Shown here: one piece after another, positions 46,544 through 58,160 of the stretch
Numbering within the stretch: position 1 is the first letter of the stretch
Layout: each line of letters opens with the position of its first letter
Assembly: GCA_003833135.1 (NCBI GenBank)
Contig: QZLH01000298.1
Location: 46,205-110,204, forward strand
Length of the DNA: 64,000 bases
From: Oehlia diaphana
Lineage: Eukaryota > Glomeromycota > Glomeromycetes > Glomerales > Glomeraceae
Direction of reading: 5' to 3'
Notes under the pieces: generated by a model
Seen by the model: only the letters and a program-made list of their open reading frames with translations
Databases searched by the model: none
Told to the model about the DNA's origin: nothing
Made by a program: the position numbers and the translations under genes

Positions 46544-47483
46544 ATGAAGTTTGAAAGGCGATACGGAATTTTTAAAATCTTTCGATTAAATACAATCAAT
46601 ATGGGATCTGAACAAAATATGCTCGCGATGCATTTATTAATTACAAACTTATCTCCTGATATTGAATTTTTTAATTTCTTTAATTTTTCTTTAAATTTTT
46701 ATTTAAACTTCTTTAATACTCCTACTATTAAAATAAAAACTGAAAATAATATAAAAAGTATCCCTACAGCACAATCTTTGATTATTAACCTTCCTCCTGA
46801 AATATTTATTATAATATGTTCCTTTTTACCACCAAATGATTTATGCTCACTTTCTCAAGTATGTTTTAAGTTTCATGAATATTTATGTACTTCAAATTCT
46901 TCAACCACTCAACAAATATGGAAGGAATCACGTCTAAAATTTATGCCAAAAGAAACTATGCCTCCTCCCGAAGGAATGATTGAAAAAAAATATGTTGAAT
47001 TGTTGATTATAGAACGAGGTTGTCAAATTTGTAAACGAAAAATAGAATGTAACATTTATTGGGGATTGGAAGTTAGATGCTGCGAAAAATGTTTAATAAA
47101 AAATTGCATAACGTATGTATTTTTTTTTTTTTTTAATTATTTATATCTTTAATTTTTTTTTTTCTAATAAAAAGACAATTTTTAGACGAGATAAATTATA
47201 CATGAAAAAATATCCACGTGAATTCATTGATATCTTGCCGTATAGTTATTTCAATTGTGAATATTATTATTGGAAAAAACAATTAGATATTACTTATTCT
47301 CAATATTGTAATTTATTAGAAGAAAATAAACAATGTTGGTTAGATGATAAAAAGCGTTCACTTGATTCTAAAAAAAAATATTTTGACCAACGTAAAAAAA
47401 CAAAACAAAAAAATAATCCAAGGAACAATCCAATTCGTATTTCCCCACCTTTTACAGGTACTCTATTAACAATACATAAATAG
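46544..47483 (+). CDS. F-box protein, YG-tail family (copy E, divergent, short)
   Basis: Exons 46544-47112 and 47186-47483; the 73-nt phase-2 intron uses a ttttag acceptor. 288 aa. A long N-terminal extension of about 85 residues includes LLITNLSPDIEFFNFF, which looks like a second, decayed copy of the F-box start that follows (LIINLPPEIFIIICSFL). Then come LSQVCFKFHEYL, MPPPEGM and the Cys cluster GCQICKRKIECN / RCCEKC. Exon 2 has KYPREFIDILPYS, YYYWKKQLDITYSQYCNL and WLDDKKRSLDSKKKY. It ends after about 98 codons at TIHK without the Lys-rich region or YG tail, so it is truncated compared with B, D and F, unless a further intron has been missed. More diverged than the others, hence older. 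Confidence 0.65.
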
Positions 47484-48476
47484 ATCAATTTAGTCTTACA
47501 AAGTAATAAATATGCTTATAATTTATATAATTATATTATTACAAACAACTTTAAATATTATATTATAATACTATTATATAATAAAAAAAGAAAACAAAGC
47601 AAAATTCCATTATTAAACTTTCTGCAAGATTGTTTCACCATATAATCATTTATTAAAAATTGATTGTTTTCTTTATTTTTTTGTGTTACAGTATACGCGA
47701 AAAATTCATTGTATATTTGACATTTTGAGTATGGCGTTCTATGTCCAAATATCCAAATATGCACTATTGCACTGATCATCCGGAATATTCATATTTAATT
47801 TCCGCTCAGGGACGATGATTTTTTGTATTTCACAAAATTTCACAAATCACAATTTTTTAGTCACAAAAAATTTCCACAAATTTACCAAAAATTCTATTTA
47901 TCATATATGTTATATCACAATCTTCCATGTAATTCTGCTAAATCGTAACGTAAAATGCGATATGCGATCATCAGTTGTTGAAAATCAAACAGCTGATGTG
48001 TAAAATTATATCATAAGATATGCTTCCTCATGCTTCCACAGGAAGAAATAAGTTATACACCTTTTGCATTATTTATTAATAATAAAGAATGTTTTTTAAG
48101 GAAAATCATTCCGTACGAAACTAAATTTCTATATTATGATAATAGTAATTAAATCTTATATGTATCAATTTATAGGTTCTCCGGTTCTCCTCTCACCTTT
48201 ATCAAAAGGAAATCATCTGATTTTGTTTCATGATTTTACCTCACTTGGTTTCGCTTTTTAAAAAGGTTGATGTAAAAATCATTAAAAAAAACCAAGGAAA
48301 AGAATAATTTCATGGTACTTAATAAAATGTTTAATGATAAATTATGTAAAAATTAATATTCATTAACGCTAATAAAAATCCGCGCCAAGATTTTTGTGGA
48401 TGGTTAAGATCATAATTTAATAATTTTTAACAAGATAAAAATTTCATTAGAAAATTTCGTAAATTTATTTGAAGCA

Positions 48477-48525
<49 letters not shown>

Positions 48526-48544
48526 TTTTTTTTTTTTAAAAAAA

Positions 48545-48613
<69 letters not shown>

Positions 48614-48820
48614 TTTTTTTTTTCTATAAATCAATAAAAAAAAACCTAAACTATATATTAAATGACATTCCCTTATGTCGTCACTATTGTTCACTGTAGA
48701 AAAAATTAATTAAATCACCGACCCATCAAACATATTAACCTCTATTTTAATTGTCTCACATCTTCACATCTTTACATCATTCACAATCACCGTTCGACTT
48801 CATCACAACCACTCACTATT
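47484..48820. other. intergenic with A/T homopolymer block
   Basis: No gene seen. Frames at 47558-47779, 47815-48003 and 48469-48699 are not credible (the last is poly-Lys/poly-Phe from homopolymers). Confidence 0.45.
48478..48623. repeat. alternating poly(A) and poly(T) block
   Basis: 44 A, 16 T, 8 A, a T, 63 A, then 14 T in succession. A and T runs can pair into hairpins. Could be a compound retroposon tail, slippage, or a low-quality assembly patch. Confidence 0.9.
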
Positions 48821-50599
48821 TTACTCTTCTTCAATATTAGTTTTTCTCCTGCAAATAAAATTTTCGATTTTGTTTTTAGCTTGTCTTCTCATATCTAATC
48901 CCAATCGTTTAGTCATTTTAGTAAGATGAAAAGTTGTTAAAACACCTTCCAAACAATTTAGTAAAACCTCAAGATGAGGATCTTCAAAACAACTATTTTT
49001 TGATAAAATAATTGTCGAAAGTGGCGGTTGAGATAAGATCAAAAAATGATATAAAGATTCGGCCTTAAAATTCCATGATCCATTCAATTCTAAATATTTT
49101 AACTTTTTTAATCGAGCCATCATTAACAATTCATCAATTTTTAATGATAGTCTATCATTCGTTAAAATGATTCTTTCAAGGTTTGGTGACGCCATAAAAG
49201 CCAATTGTAATATAGTAATTGAACAAATTTCTGCGTTACATTCAAAATGTCGCAAATTTTCACAATGTACTCCGATTGATCCAATTATTGTACTAGTAGA
49301 TTCTGCTCTATAATACCTTCTTTGATTATAAATAAATGTTCGTAAAGCTGGACAATAATTTGAAACCATCGCATCAGGATTAACTGCGATCGCTGTTGGA
49401 AATAAATCATCAATTTCATATACTTTCAATACTGGAAAATGCGTAAAGCTCAAAGGCCAAGCGTCTTTACTCCCCATACTTCCTCCATAATATCTTAACT
49501 CTTCCAAATTATATAAATTTGCTATACCAGAAATAAATTCCAATTTTAATGAATTCACTTGTCGAAAAATTAATCTTTTTAATGTTTTAACTCGATTATT
49601 GAGTCCAAGCATTATATGATGACTATCTAAAATGCAATTTTTCAATTCAAATTCTTCTAAACATGTTTGTGATTCAATTAAAATTTTTAAAGCCTCGAGG
49701 ATCGACAAATCTTGTGGTCGACATGGTTTATTCATATCAAATTCAATCCTTTGGATTTTAGTACAGATTTGAGATAGGTCAATTAAAAATTGTTCCGAAG
49801 TTGTCGCTTCCGTTCTCAAAATTTTCCATTCAAATTCAACCAAATTAGCCAAACAAACTTCGGCACGAGGATAGTGAATTATCGACATATTTTCTTTTGT
49901 AATATGATTAAACCATGCGCCTTTCTCCAGATGCACTTTAAGAAGTTCCGATGTTGATGAGAAGAATCTATCTGTACCCCCAGGTTTCATTGAAAGACAA
50001 TCTAATTTTGGAATTTGATTCATCAATAATTTATATATTTTCATGGTGATCTCCCCGATCAATGAATTATCATTACGAAAATTCTTGATTGATGTGTATT
50101 TGGTAGATTTTTGCTGTATTAATACAGAAAATATGGCATTTCTAAGCTTTACGGACGAAGCATCTCGATTATACTTTGGTGAAAAAATATATTCAGCCCA
50201 TTCCGCAATTGCCAATCCCAAATCATCAAGATCAAGTTTTCGAATAAATCCTACATAATTAAATAATGGAGGTGATACCAAAGGAACTCTTGATGATGTT
50301 CTTTTTTTATTTTGAATACTACCCCCGGAAATAATTTCGTTATGAATCAAACATGTAATAAAAGTCTCGGTAAGTTTTCCGGTTTTTCTTCGATGATGCG
50401 AAGTATAATCTGGTGTGCTCTTCAAGATCAACGCAAATTGAAAAGGTTGTTTCCATAAATATTTAATAGCATTTACACACCATAATCGATTTACTCTTAA
50501 GAAAGCGTAAAGGGATTTGCTATCATCAGCAAGGTAGGAAAAAATTTGTAATAAACAATCACCGGGCAAGGTAGGCGTCATATCAAAACTGCAGTTCAT
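48821..50599 (-). CDS. F-box / leucine-rich-repeat-like protein
   Basis: Single exon, 592 aa from the ATG at 50599 (a TTG lies five codons upstream; an in-frame ATG at 50581 directly before the F-box is an alternative start). The N-terminal F-box reads LPGDCLLQIFSYLADDSKSL and LRVNRLWCVNAIKYLW. The remainder has irregular leucine-rich segments spaced about 25-30 residues apart (for example TLKRLIFRQVNSLKLEFIS, NLEELRYYGG, NLERIILTNDRLSLKIDELL, KLKYLELNGSWNF), typical of large fungal F-box proteins whose LRR-like part binds substrate. The C-terminus is basic (RRKTNIEEE). Family role: SCF ubiquitin ligase adaptor. It is unrelated in detail to the short YG-tail F-box genes. Intact, with codon use more balanced than neighbouring spacers. 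Confidence 0.85.
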   Translation of the reverse strand: MNCSFDMTPTLPGDCLLQIFSYLADDSKSLYAFLRVNRLWCVNAIKYLWKQPFQFALILKSTPDYTSHHRRKTGKLTETFITCLIHNEIISGGSIQNKKRTSSRVPLVSPPLFNYVGFIRKLDLDDLGLAIAEWAEYIFSPKYNRDASSVKLRNAIFSVLIQQKSTKYTSIKNFRNDNSLIGEITMKIYKLLMNQIPKLDCLSMKPGGTDRFFSSTSELLKVHLEKGAWFNHITKENMSIIHYPRAEVCLANLVEFEWKILRTEATTSEQFLIDLSQICTKIQRIEFDMNKPCRPQDLSILEALKILIESQTCLEEFELKNCILDSHHIMLGLNNRVKTLKRLIFRQVNSLKLEFISGIANLYNLEELRYYGGSMGSKDAWPLSFTHFPVLKVYEIDDLFPTAIAVNPDAMVSNYCPALRTFIYNQRRYYRAESTSTIIGSIGVHCENLRHFECNAEICSITILQLAFMASPNLERIILTNDRLSLKIDELLMMARLKKLKYLELNGSWNFKAESLYHFLILSQPPLSTIILSKNSCFEDPHLEVLLNCLEGVLTTFHLTKMTKRLGLDMRRQAKNKIENFICRRKTNIEEE

Positions 50600-52234
50600 T
50601 GGAAAACCAATCAAAATAAGTTATCAATACTGCGGACAATTTTAAAATAATAATATTGTGATTTGTTGATATATACATCATTGGATAACTTTACCAATAC
50701 TACAAATGGTAATGCTTACCCGTGATAGATTATTTATCAACTTATTTTTTTAAAACTTCCGAGGAACTCGTATTATTATAAAAGCTATTGAAAATAAAAA
50801 AAAAATGTGCAATATTTTTGACAGGAGAGAAAACTTGATTACACAGAAAGTTGTCCTATGTCAAGAATTTGTCCTATTATTCCCATTTAATCGGAAACAG
50901 CTTGATTAGGATTGGTAACGTTACAAAAAGATTTGTTCATCAATAATTGTATTACAACACCTTGTCAATTTTGAAAATCTTAAATCCAGAGTTTTTTTTG
51001 CTGCGCAAAGAGACAAGAAAAAAGAAGAAATGTTGGTGGTTTTTAAAACGTGAAATTTTTATAACACGTGTAGAAATAAAAAATAAAAATAAATATATTA
51101 ATTTAAATAACAATTTAAAATATAAATAGTGAGACTTTTTTTAAACTTTTTCTTTATAAAAAATAAAAAGAAAATCAAAGAAATTCCGAATTTTGAACAG
51201 ATGATTAAATTAGGGTTGAATAAACAAAAATTTTCGGAAACCCTCGGAAAGTCGGAAATATTCGGTTCGCTAGAACATAGCGTAAAAGTGTTACACAAAG
51301 ATGACGTTCTCAACGTTTACAAATAAAGAAATTCGAGAATCAAAGATTTCTACTTTCTTTAACCATAATTTTTATTCTCTGTTTTTGAGTGACGTTTCAG
51401 GTATTAAGTAAATAAATATCTTCAGTCTAGATAGTCAAACATGTCAGTTAAGTATAACTTAATTTCGTAAGGTATACTTCTAGATCTAAACTTATAACAC
51501 AAATCACATTTAACGCGTCTAATATAATAACCGATTCTAAAGTTAATATTATAAATTAGCAACAGAACTTTGGTATTTAAATGATATATTTATTGTTGTG
51601 ATATGAAAAAAGTTAGGAAAGTTAATATTTTAATATGATAATTGATTAAGAACCTATTTTTATTCTATTGTCTTAACTAGATTCTCTTCGTCGGTTTCGC
51701 TAATTTCTGTAAAAAGATACGTTCGATTGTCCAACATTTTTAATAATTGGCGTTTTTTATAATCAATTATTCTTTCGCCATTCTTCCTACAAAAATCTGA
51801 TTTAAAGCACACAAGTGAGTATTGACTGGTGTATTAGTTTTCGGGACATCTTTATTGCTATCATCGAAGTCAACGGCTATCCAAAGGTGAGTCAGCTTAT
51901 CTTTATATTTTCATGCTACATATTATTAATCATAATATTCGGTTATTTTTTAGATTATATAAAAGAATAAAAGTGTATGTTGAAATTCGTTGAAGAAAAG
52001 AGTAGTGGAGAAAGTGAGCATATTCGACCGATTTTATTCTTTCTCCAATAATTAATTTTAATATTAATCATGTGAGTTCATGAACTATAGATATTGTTAA
52101 AGAAAAAACGAATTGTTTTCTAATGATATATTAATTTATATATCTTTTATTTAGATAATTTGCCTAACTATATATGTAACTTTGATAAGAACGAAAAAAT
52201 TCATAGATGACGAGGAAATGAAACAACACATTGA
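50600..52234. other. intergenic, possible non-coding or 5' exon
   Basis: Mostly AT-rich. Near 51841-51885 a stretch reading IIEVNGYPK ends at a strong donor (gtgagt at 51886), with an acceptor-like ttttttag about 51945-51955. This may be an exon of the unresolved coding-like sequence at 52235. The frame at 51129-51326 is not convincing. Confidence 0.3.
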
Positions 52235-52450
52235 AAGGCTCGTAACAACAAAGTTGCGAAAGTCGCTTATGCGCGTTTAGTACCGACTTCCACTCCTCAA
52301 AATGGCAACACTTTATTCCCAAAATATTTGGTCAAACTGATCGGTCTTAACAGTAAAGAAGAGTTTATGGTTTCGGCGGAGAATACTGCCTCAGAACTTA
52401 CTTTTTTTCAACATCGAGTTCTTTTGGGTCAAAAATACACGTTAAGTTAG
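52235..52450 (+). other. coding-like frame without a start codon, probable exon
   Basis: A 72-codon frame opens after a TGA and runs to TAG at 52448-52450. It reads KVAKVAYARLVPTSTPQNG, LFPKYLVKLIGLNSKEEF and VSAENTASELTFFQHRVLLG. Composition is well balanced and GC-richer than the spacer, so it is probably a real exon or a recent pseudogene exon; no ATG precedes it. The family is not recognised. An acceptor-like ag lies directly before the frame (gaaag at 52233-52237). Confidence 0.35.
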
Positions 52451-53094
52451 ATGGAAACAATTGGCGTGAAAAAATGCAGCTTAAGATCTTTTAATCTAGA
52501 TTATAACCCAATTTATTTTATGTATTGCATATATATATATATATATATTGTACACGGCACGTCTTGAACGGAAAGAGAACGAGATCCAGTCGACAAAGTA
52601 TTTTATGATATTTGAAAGAATTTAGTTCGGGTAGAATTTGATTGAATCAAATCATCAATAATGTTATAATTATATATAAAAATATCTTCATTTTTCTATG
52701 AACACATAAGAAGTAAGAACTAAAAATATGGGGTCATTTCCTTCATTTTTCCTTGTTTTCATTGTTTCCTTTGTTTCCTTGTTTCCATTATTTCATTTAT
52801 TCATTATTTCATATTTTAATTATTTCAATTATATTTGCATTATCATTATTAGAATCATGCGAATAATTTTAGGTTTTTTCAATTCAAATAAATAAGCAAA
52901 TTACATTGTGCTGCCATATAGGCTATAGAATTATAATTGTTTGGCTTTATTTGGAATGAGCCTTCGATTTATGTATGAATTTTTCTTTTACGCGTTCTTT
53001 TGTTACATAAATTAAATTGATATGCATCGTTAAAATGTTTTATATTAATCCGCAGTTCGAACAAGACATTGCGCAGCTATCTTGTATATCAATG
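52451..53094. other. intergenic with microsatellites
   Basis: (AT)n at about 52529-52549. A pyrimidine-rich stretch of tttccttgtttc-type words at 52735-52850. A 9-bp perfect inverted repeat ttgcgcagc (53069-53077 against 53094-53102) overlaps the MITE that follows. Confidence 0.5.
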
Positions 53095-53227
53095 CTGCGC
53101 AACTAAATTAAAAACCTATTTTTGGTTAAATTGCCTAAATTAGCCCATAGTTTTTAGTTTGGGCGTAAAAAATTCATTGCATGAATCAAATCTCTTATCT
53201 CTTATACTACGCCATTTGGTTGCGCAG
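53095..53227. mobile_element. MITE-like element upstream of the ABC-F gene
   Basis: Ends 53095-53108 (ctgcgcaactaaat) and 53214-53227 are inverted repeats of 14 bp with one mismatch. The element is 133 bp, non-coding, and sits 110 bp before the ATG of the ABC-F gene, so in its promoter or 5' leader. Confidence 0.5.
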
Positions 53228-53337
53228 TAATGAAAAAAGTTTATAAATTAATTCCTTCGAGATATTATCAAATTACATTCTTTAATTTTAAATTAATTCA
53301 TTTATTTATTTGAAAGTTTTTTTTTTTCCTATCATTT

Positions 53338-56300
53338 ATGAGTTCATCACTATCCTCAAGATTTTTCGCTGCTCTACCTTTGAACGTAACATTCGATGAT
53401 GATATCAAAGAATACATTTCTAATGTATTAGCAGATATCGAAGGTGCTGATTCGCTGCGTGAGGCTACCGAACAATTCTTAATTGATGCCGGTATGGGAA
53501 AATCCGACTTAGATTCTTTTTATAACAAATTTTCCTACGATTCTACGGATTCAACCGATACTACTGCGGAAATTGGACCTGAAAAATTACCGGAAGAAGT
53601 TGTTACTAAATTAGACCAGGTACAAAAAAATATTAAATTTTTTTTATGATGTAATTCACTTTGACTAAATTATATATTACTTTATTAAGTTAAATTTATC
53701 GACACCTACTTCTGATACGCATACTGCTTCCTCAATTGGCAAGTCCGGAAAGAAATCCGTCAAAAACACTGGAAAACAATCCACATCAACTAAAGCACAA
53801 AAATCCGTTGTAGATGATTCGGAAATCGTTGCATACTCTCAACAATCAAGATTTCATACTGAAACCTTAGAAACTTTATCGAAAGAGGTAATCTATCTTA
53901 AATCATATTTTACGTTATTGAAAAAAAAATTTTAAAATTTTTTTAATCGATTTATTATTATATAAAAGGTTGATTTAAAAGATGTTAATATTACGGTCGG
54001 TAATAAAGAATTATTAGTTGATGCAAAATTACAATTAAAAACCGGTGTTCATTATGGTTTAGTTGGAAGAAACGGAACTGGAAAATCAAGTAAACTATTC
54101 TTTTTGTTCATATAAAAAATTCTTAACGAAAAAAATGGGTATTTTTTTAATAATCAAAAAATTTATTTTATATTATAAAAGCACTTCTTAAATGTATCGG
54201 TAGTGGAATACTTGTCGGATTTCCTAGAAACATTCGAGTTTTATATATTGAACAATTGGAAAATGTAGATGAAAAAGAAAATGTTGCTCAAGTCGTTCTT
54301 AAAGCTGATAAAGAACGAACTCTTTTATTAAATGAAAAACAAGCTCTCCAAGCTGCGTCAGAAAGTGGAGATTCGAAAAAGATTGAATCTGCTGTTAAAC
54401 GTATTAGAGCTGAAAGACTACAAAGAGAATTAGAAGAAGCTCAAAAAATTGCAACTCTGCGAAGTGGTCGTAGAGGTGCTGAAGCAAGACAAGAATTGTT
54501 GGATGCTGAAGCTAGAGTAGCTGAAGCTCAAAAGTAAGTATAGTAAAGCTCATTCGAATAAATAGTGATTATTTAAAATTTAGATATGCTAATCATATTA
54601 TAACGTAGAGCATTGGATGATAAAGGTGATAAAGAAAATCAAACCGAAGATTTTACTGCGGTGATTTATGAACTCTTAGAGGAAGTGTATACAAAACTTG
54701 AACAAGTGGGTTTTTTTTTATATGAACTAAATTAATCTATTACATTATTATTTAACATTTAAATATGTATCTTAATTTTAATAAAGATTAATGCTGATTC
54801 TGCTGAAGCAAGAGCTCAAGAAATTTTATCCGGTCTTGGATTTTCTGAAAAGCAGCAATATTCTCCAATGGCCTCGCTTTCTTCTCTTTCTGGTGGTTGG
54901 CGTATGGTAATTATCACTTTAAAAAAAAAAATTCATCGAAAGATTTATCTGTTATATTTTTCTTATAAAACTTTAATAATAATTATTTAGAGAGTAGCAT
55001 TAGCTCAAGCATTATTTTTACAACCAGATATTCTTTTATTAGACGAACCTAGTAAGTACAATTTATATTATTAAACGAGCACCTTTTTATTAATCAATGA
55101 AAATTTGACGAATACACAAGAATGTTTCGGGTTTCATAAGTGAATCATAAAGTCCTGTTCTCATGTTGATTCTAATTAAATAATTTTTTTTTTTTTAAGC
55201 CAATCACTTGGATTTACCAGCTATTCTTTGGCTTCAATCGTATTTGAATACTCTCATTGACACTACCATGGTCATTGTTTCTCATGATCGTCGATTCCTC
55301 AATAAAACAGTCACCGAGATAATTCGTTTCAAAGATGCCAAGTTAACTTATCATACTGGTAATTATGATGAATTTGAGAAAAATTTGGAGGATGAACGAT
55401 TAAAAAAAGAAAGGATGGCTGAAGCTCAAGAGAAACAAAAGAAGCATATAGAATCTAGTATACAAAAGGCTCAAAAAAAAGCTAAAGAAAGTGGAGACGA
55501 TAAGCTTTTAGGAATGGTTGCGAGTCGTAAGAAGGTAATATTCTATTATTGTCCGGAGCGAAGCGAAGGCACTTATGAAAAAAAAATCGATTACGTGAAT
55601 TTCTCTGTCCTCCACGTGATCGTAACCCAATGAAATCGCAAATTTTAGTTTTTCGCTCCGGACTTACAACGGTTTATCTTTATTTCTTTATTTATCTTTA
55701 TTTCATTTTCGAATAAACTAATTTGAATCTATGTGATTAGAAACTCGAACGTTTCGGAATGAATAAAACTGAGGATGGATTTCGATTCAAATTAAACAAG
55801 CATAGAGCAGGATATTTTAATTCAATTCGTGATGAAATTGTAGTTGAAAAAGCGGAAACCTTAGTTAATTGGAATATTCCATCACCCGAACCATTACGTC
55901 ATCACGGTGCTTTGTTACAAATAGAAAATGTTTCATTCACTTATCCTAATAGCACCAAACCTGTCCTTAAAAATGTGACACTTAACGTTGAAGAAGGCGC
56001 AAGAATTGGATTTGTTGGTGCAAATGGTGAAGGTAAATCCACTTTAATGGGGTTACTTGCAGGCAATTTAGAACCTACAAAAGGTACCGTAACAAGACAT
56101 CCTAGAATGAGAATTGGACACTTTGCTCAACATAACGTTGATGCATTAGATTTGGACGTTTCAGCTGTTGCGTATATGAAAAAAATATATCCTGAAATTG
56201 ATGAACATAAAGCAAGATCTCATTTGGGAGGATTTGGAATTTCCGGTGATTTATCAGTTCAAAAAATGTCTTATTTATCTGGGGGACAAAAATCTAGAGT

Positions 56301-56586
56301 TGCATTCGCATTACAAGTTTATCATGCACCACATATTTTAATGCTTGATGAAATTACAAATCATTTGGATATGATTACAATTAAAACACTTGTAGAAGTT
56401 TTAAATAAATTCGAAGGGGCTGTTGTTATTGTTAGTCATGATAGATGGTTTGTTGATAATGTTACTAAAAAGGTTTATGCCGTAAGGAGAGGAAGAGTTG
56501 AAGAGTTAATAGAAAATGGCGTACAACAATATGTTAACGATGTTGCAAGAGAAATTGGAGTTGATGCTGAAGAATTGGATGATTAA
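53338..56586 (+). CDS. ABC-F family ATPase (ribosome-associated), nine exons
   Basis: Exons 53338-53619, 53690-53887, 53969-54089, 54182-54533, 54609-54705, 54787-54906, 54991-55051, 55200-55534, 55741-56586; all phases agree; 803 aa. There are two ABC ATPase cassettes and no membrane segments. Residues 1-160 are a helical, Ser/Lys-rich leader. Cassette 1: GRNGTGKST (Walker A, split by intron 3), a charged coiled insert (about 225-315), LSGGWRMRVALAQAL (signature), ILLLDEPTNHLDL (Walker B) and VSHDRRFL. A coiled linker follows. Cassette 2: GANGEGKST, LSGGQKSRVAFA, ILMLDEITNHLDM (Pro replaced by Ile, catalytic Glu kept) and VSHDRWFV. ABC-F proteins act on ribosomes in translation control or ribosome assembly. 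Whether this is a GCN20/ABCF3 orthologue or another fungal ABC-F type I cannot tell, so no symbol is given. Codon use is less AT-biased than in the family genes, fitting steady expression. Confidence 0.92.
55551..55663. mobile_element. MITE-like insertion inside intron 8 of the ABC-F gene
   Basis: The perfect 12-bp inverted repeat gtccggagcgaa (55551-55562) and its complement (55652-55663) bound 113 GC-richer bases. Intron 8 is 206 nt; removing the element leaves about 93 nt, the size of the other introns in this gene. Confidence 0.65.
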
Positions 56587-56841
56587 AAATAATATGTTAA
56601 AATTTTTGTTAGAATTTCATAAATTAAGATTATTTAAATTAAAAATTAGAATTATGATTTTATGTAAGATTAAGTTAAAATTAATTGCTTCCACTTTTTT
56701 CCTTTTCTTTTTTTTATTTTAAGAAATTAAACATAAACTAACTATTGAACTATTATTAAGATAGTCAAAAAATTATGAATTATGTTAATAAAATATGGTC
56801 TTAAAAATAAGGTTTTAAAATTTATCGTAAAGTGCATGCGC

Positions 56842-57083
56842 TGCGTATTCATAATATTACCGTCACCGACAATCACCTGATCATTGTTATTACATCGATC
56901 TTATTCTAACCCTAAACCTAACTTCAATATTCCTTACCTAACACTAATTCTATCCCTAATTTCCTTAATTCTAATCCTAAATTCCCTTGTCGGTAAGATG
57001 ATTGTTGACGAAGCATTTGTCTGCAAAATGACCTGTTGTTGAAACGCCTGTAGGTGAGATAATTGTCGGTGAAATGAATACGA
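56842..57083. mobile_element. inverted-repeat element enclosing telomere-like DNA
   Basis: Left end gcgtattcat...caccgacaatcacctga (56843-56880) and right end taggtgagataattgtcggt...atgaatacg (57051-57082) are imperfect inverted repeats. Between them, 56905-56990 is a degenerate run of ctaaccctaaacctaac-type words resembling the CCCTAA telomere strand, followed by repeats of gtcggtgaaatga-type words. No coding capacity. Confidence 0.5.
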
Positions 57084-58002
57084 CCCAAAAAAATAGGAAA
57101 CTTACGTAATTTTCAAAAATTTTAAAAATTTATCAACTATAACCCGAAATCAGAAATTGATAATCAACCATTCGTTCAAAGGTTCCCAAGGTTTTTTTTT
57201 TAAAAAAAAAAAATCATTAATTCAACAAGTATATTAACAAAGGATACACATGAACGGATTACAGATTTACATCTTTGGAAGTAGTGATTAAGGAGCGGAA
57301 ACCCATTTTTTAGTATATAATAAAATTAATAGGTGTTTCGTTACTCAATTTACAGTACAAGATGGAAATAATTGACTGGCCAAAAAAAGTAGATGATGTA
57401 CAATAACTTTGCCGTTCTTGCTTAAATTAGCCTAAACCGCTTCGAAAAATGAACTTTCTATAATAAATATCCGATATTAATACGCATTAAAGTTAAATAC
57501 ACAATTTTACAATATTTCGTGATACGTAACAATATTTACTTTCGACATACCATAGCGAACTGAAGAAAAGTAATATTATATCATCGTATTCTGTCAGTTA
57601 ATTCAGTATATACAAACCAACTTTATGTGAGACAAACTAGCTTTATAAATCTTTAAATGAAATAAATAAATATTTATGATATGCACGATAGTCTCGATGA
57701 TCAAAATTATGCCAATTATGCCAATTATTGGCGATAATACGCAGCAACAAATGCAAATATTTTCCAAATCCAGAAGCTTTAAAAGGCAAAAATAATCCTC
57801 AAAATGGATTTATTTTTTTTTAAAAAAAAAAAAAAAAAATTATTTTTGGTTTGGAACACTAAATTAAAGGTCATATGGTTATTGGTGAAATAACCTAATT
57901 CAAAATTATTATTTTTACATACATCATAAGTGACTCACTTTATTGTCCTGATTCCATTTTAAACACTTTGTCATTCCATACATCGAATATTGAATGGGAC
58001 AC

Positions 58003-58034
<32 letters not shown>

Positions 58035-58160
58035 TGCTACATATTACATGATTATCATCAATGCCAAGACTTTTAGGTTGAAAAGGTTGTTCTTTAATCA
58101 TTTCTTTGTTCTTTTTTAACAAAAAAAAAAACAAAAAAACAAAAAATAAAAAGAACAAAT
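57084..58160. other. intergenic with A/T runs
   Basis: T/A palindromic runs at 57190-57213 and 57809-57839, a 30-nt A run at about 58002-58031, and A-rich DNA directly before the ATG at 58161. The minus frame 57940-58254 is a by-product of these runs. No gene. Confidence 0.45.

Noticed and set aside
48469..48699. Open frame of poly-Lys and poly-Phe
   Set aside because: Pure homopolymer translation.
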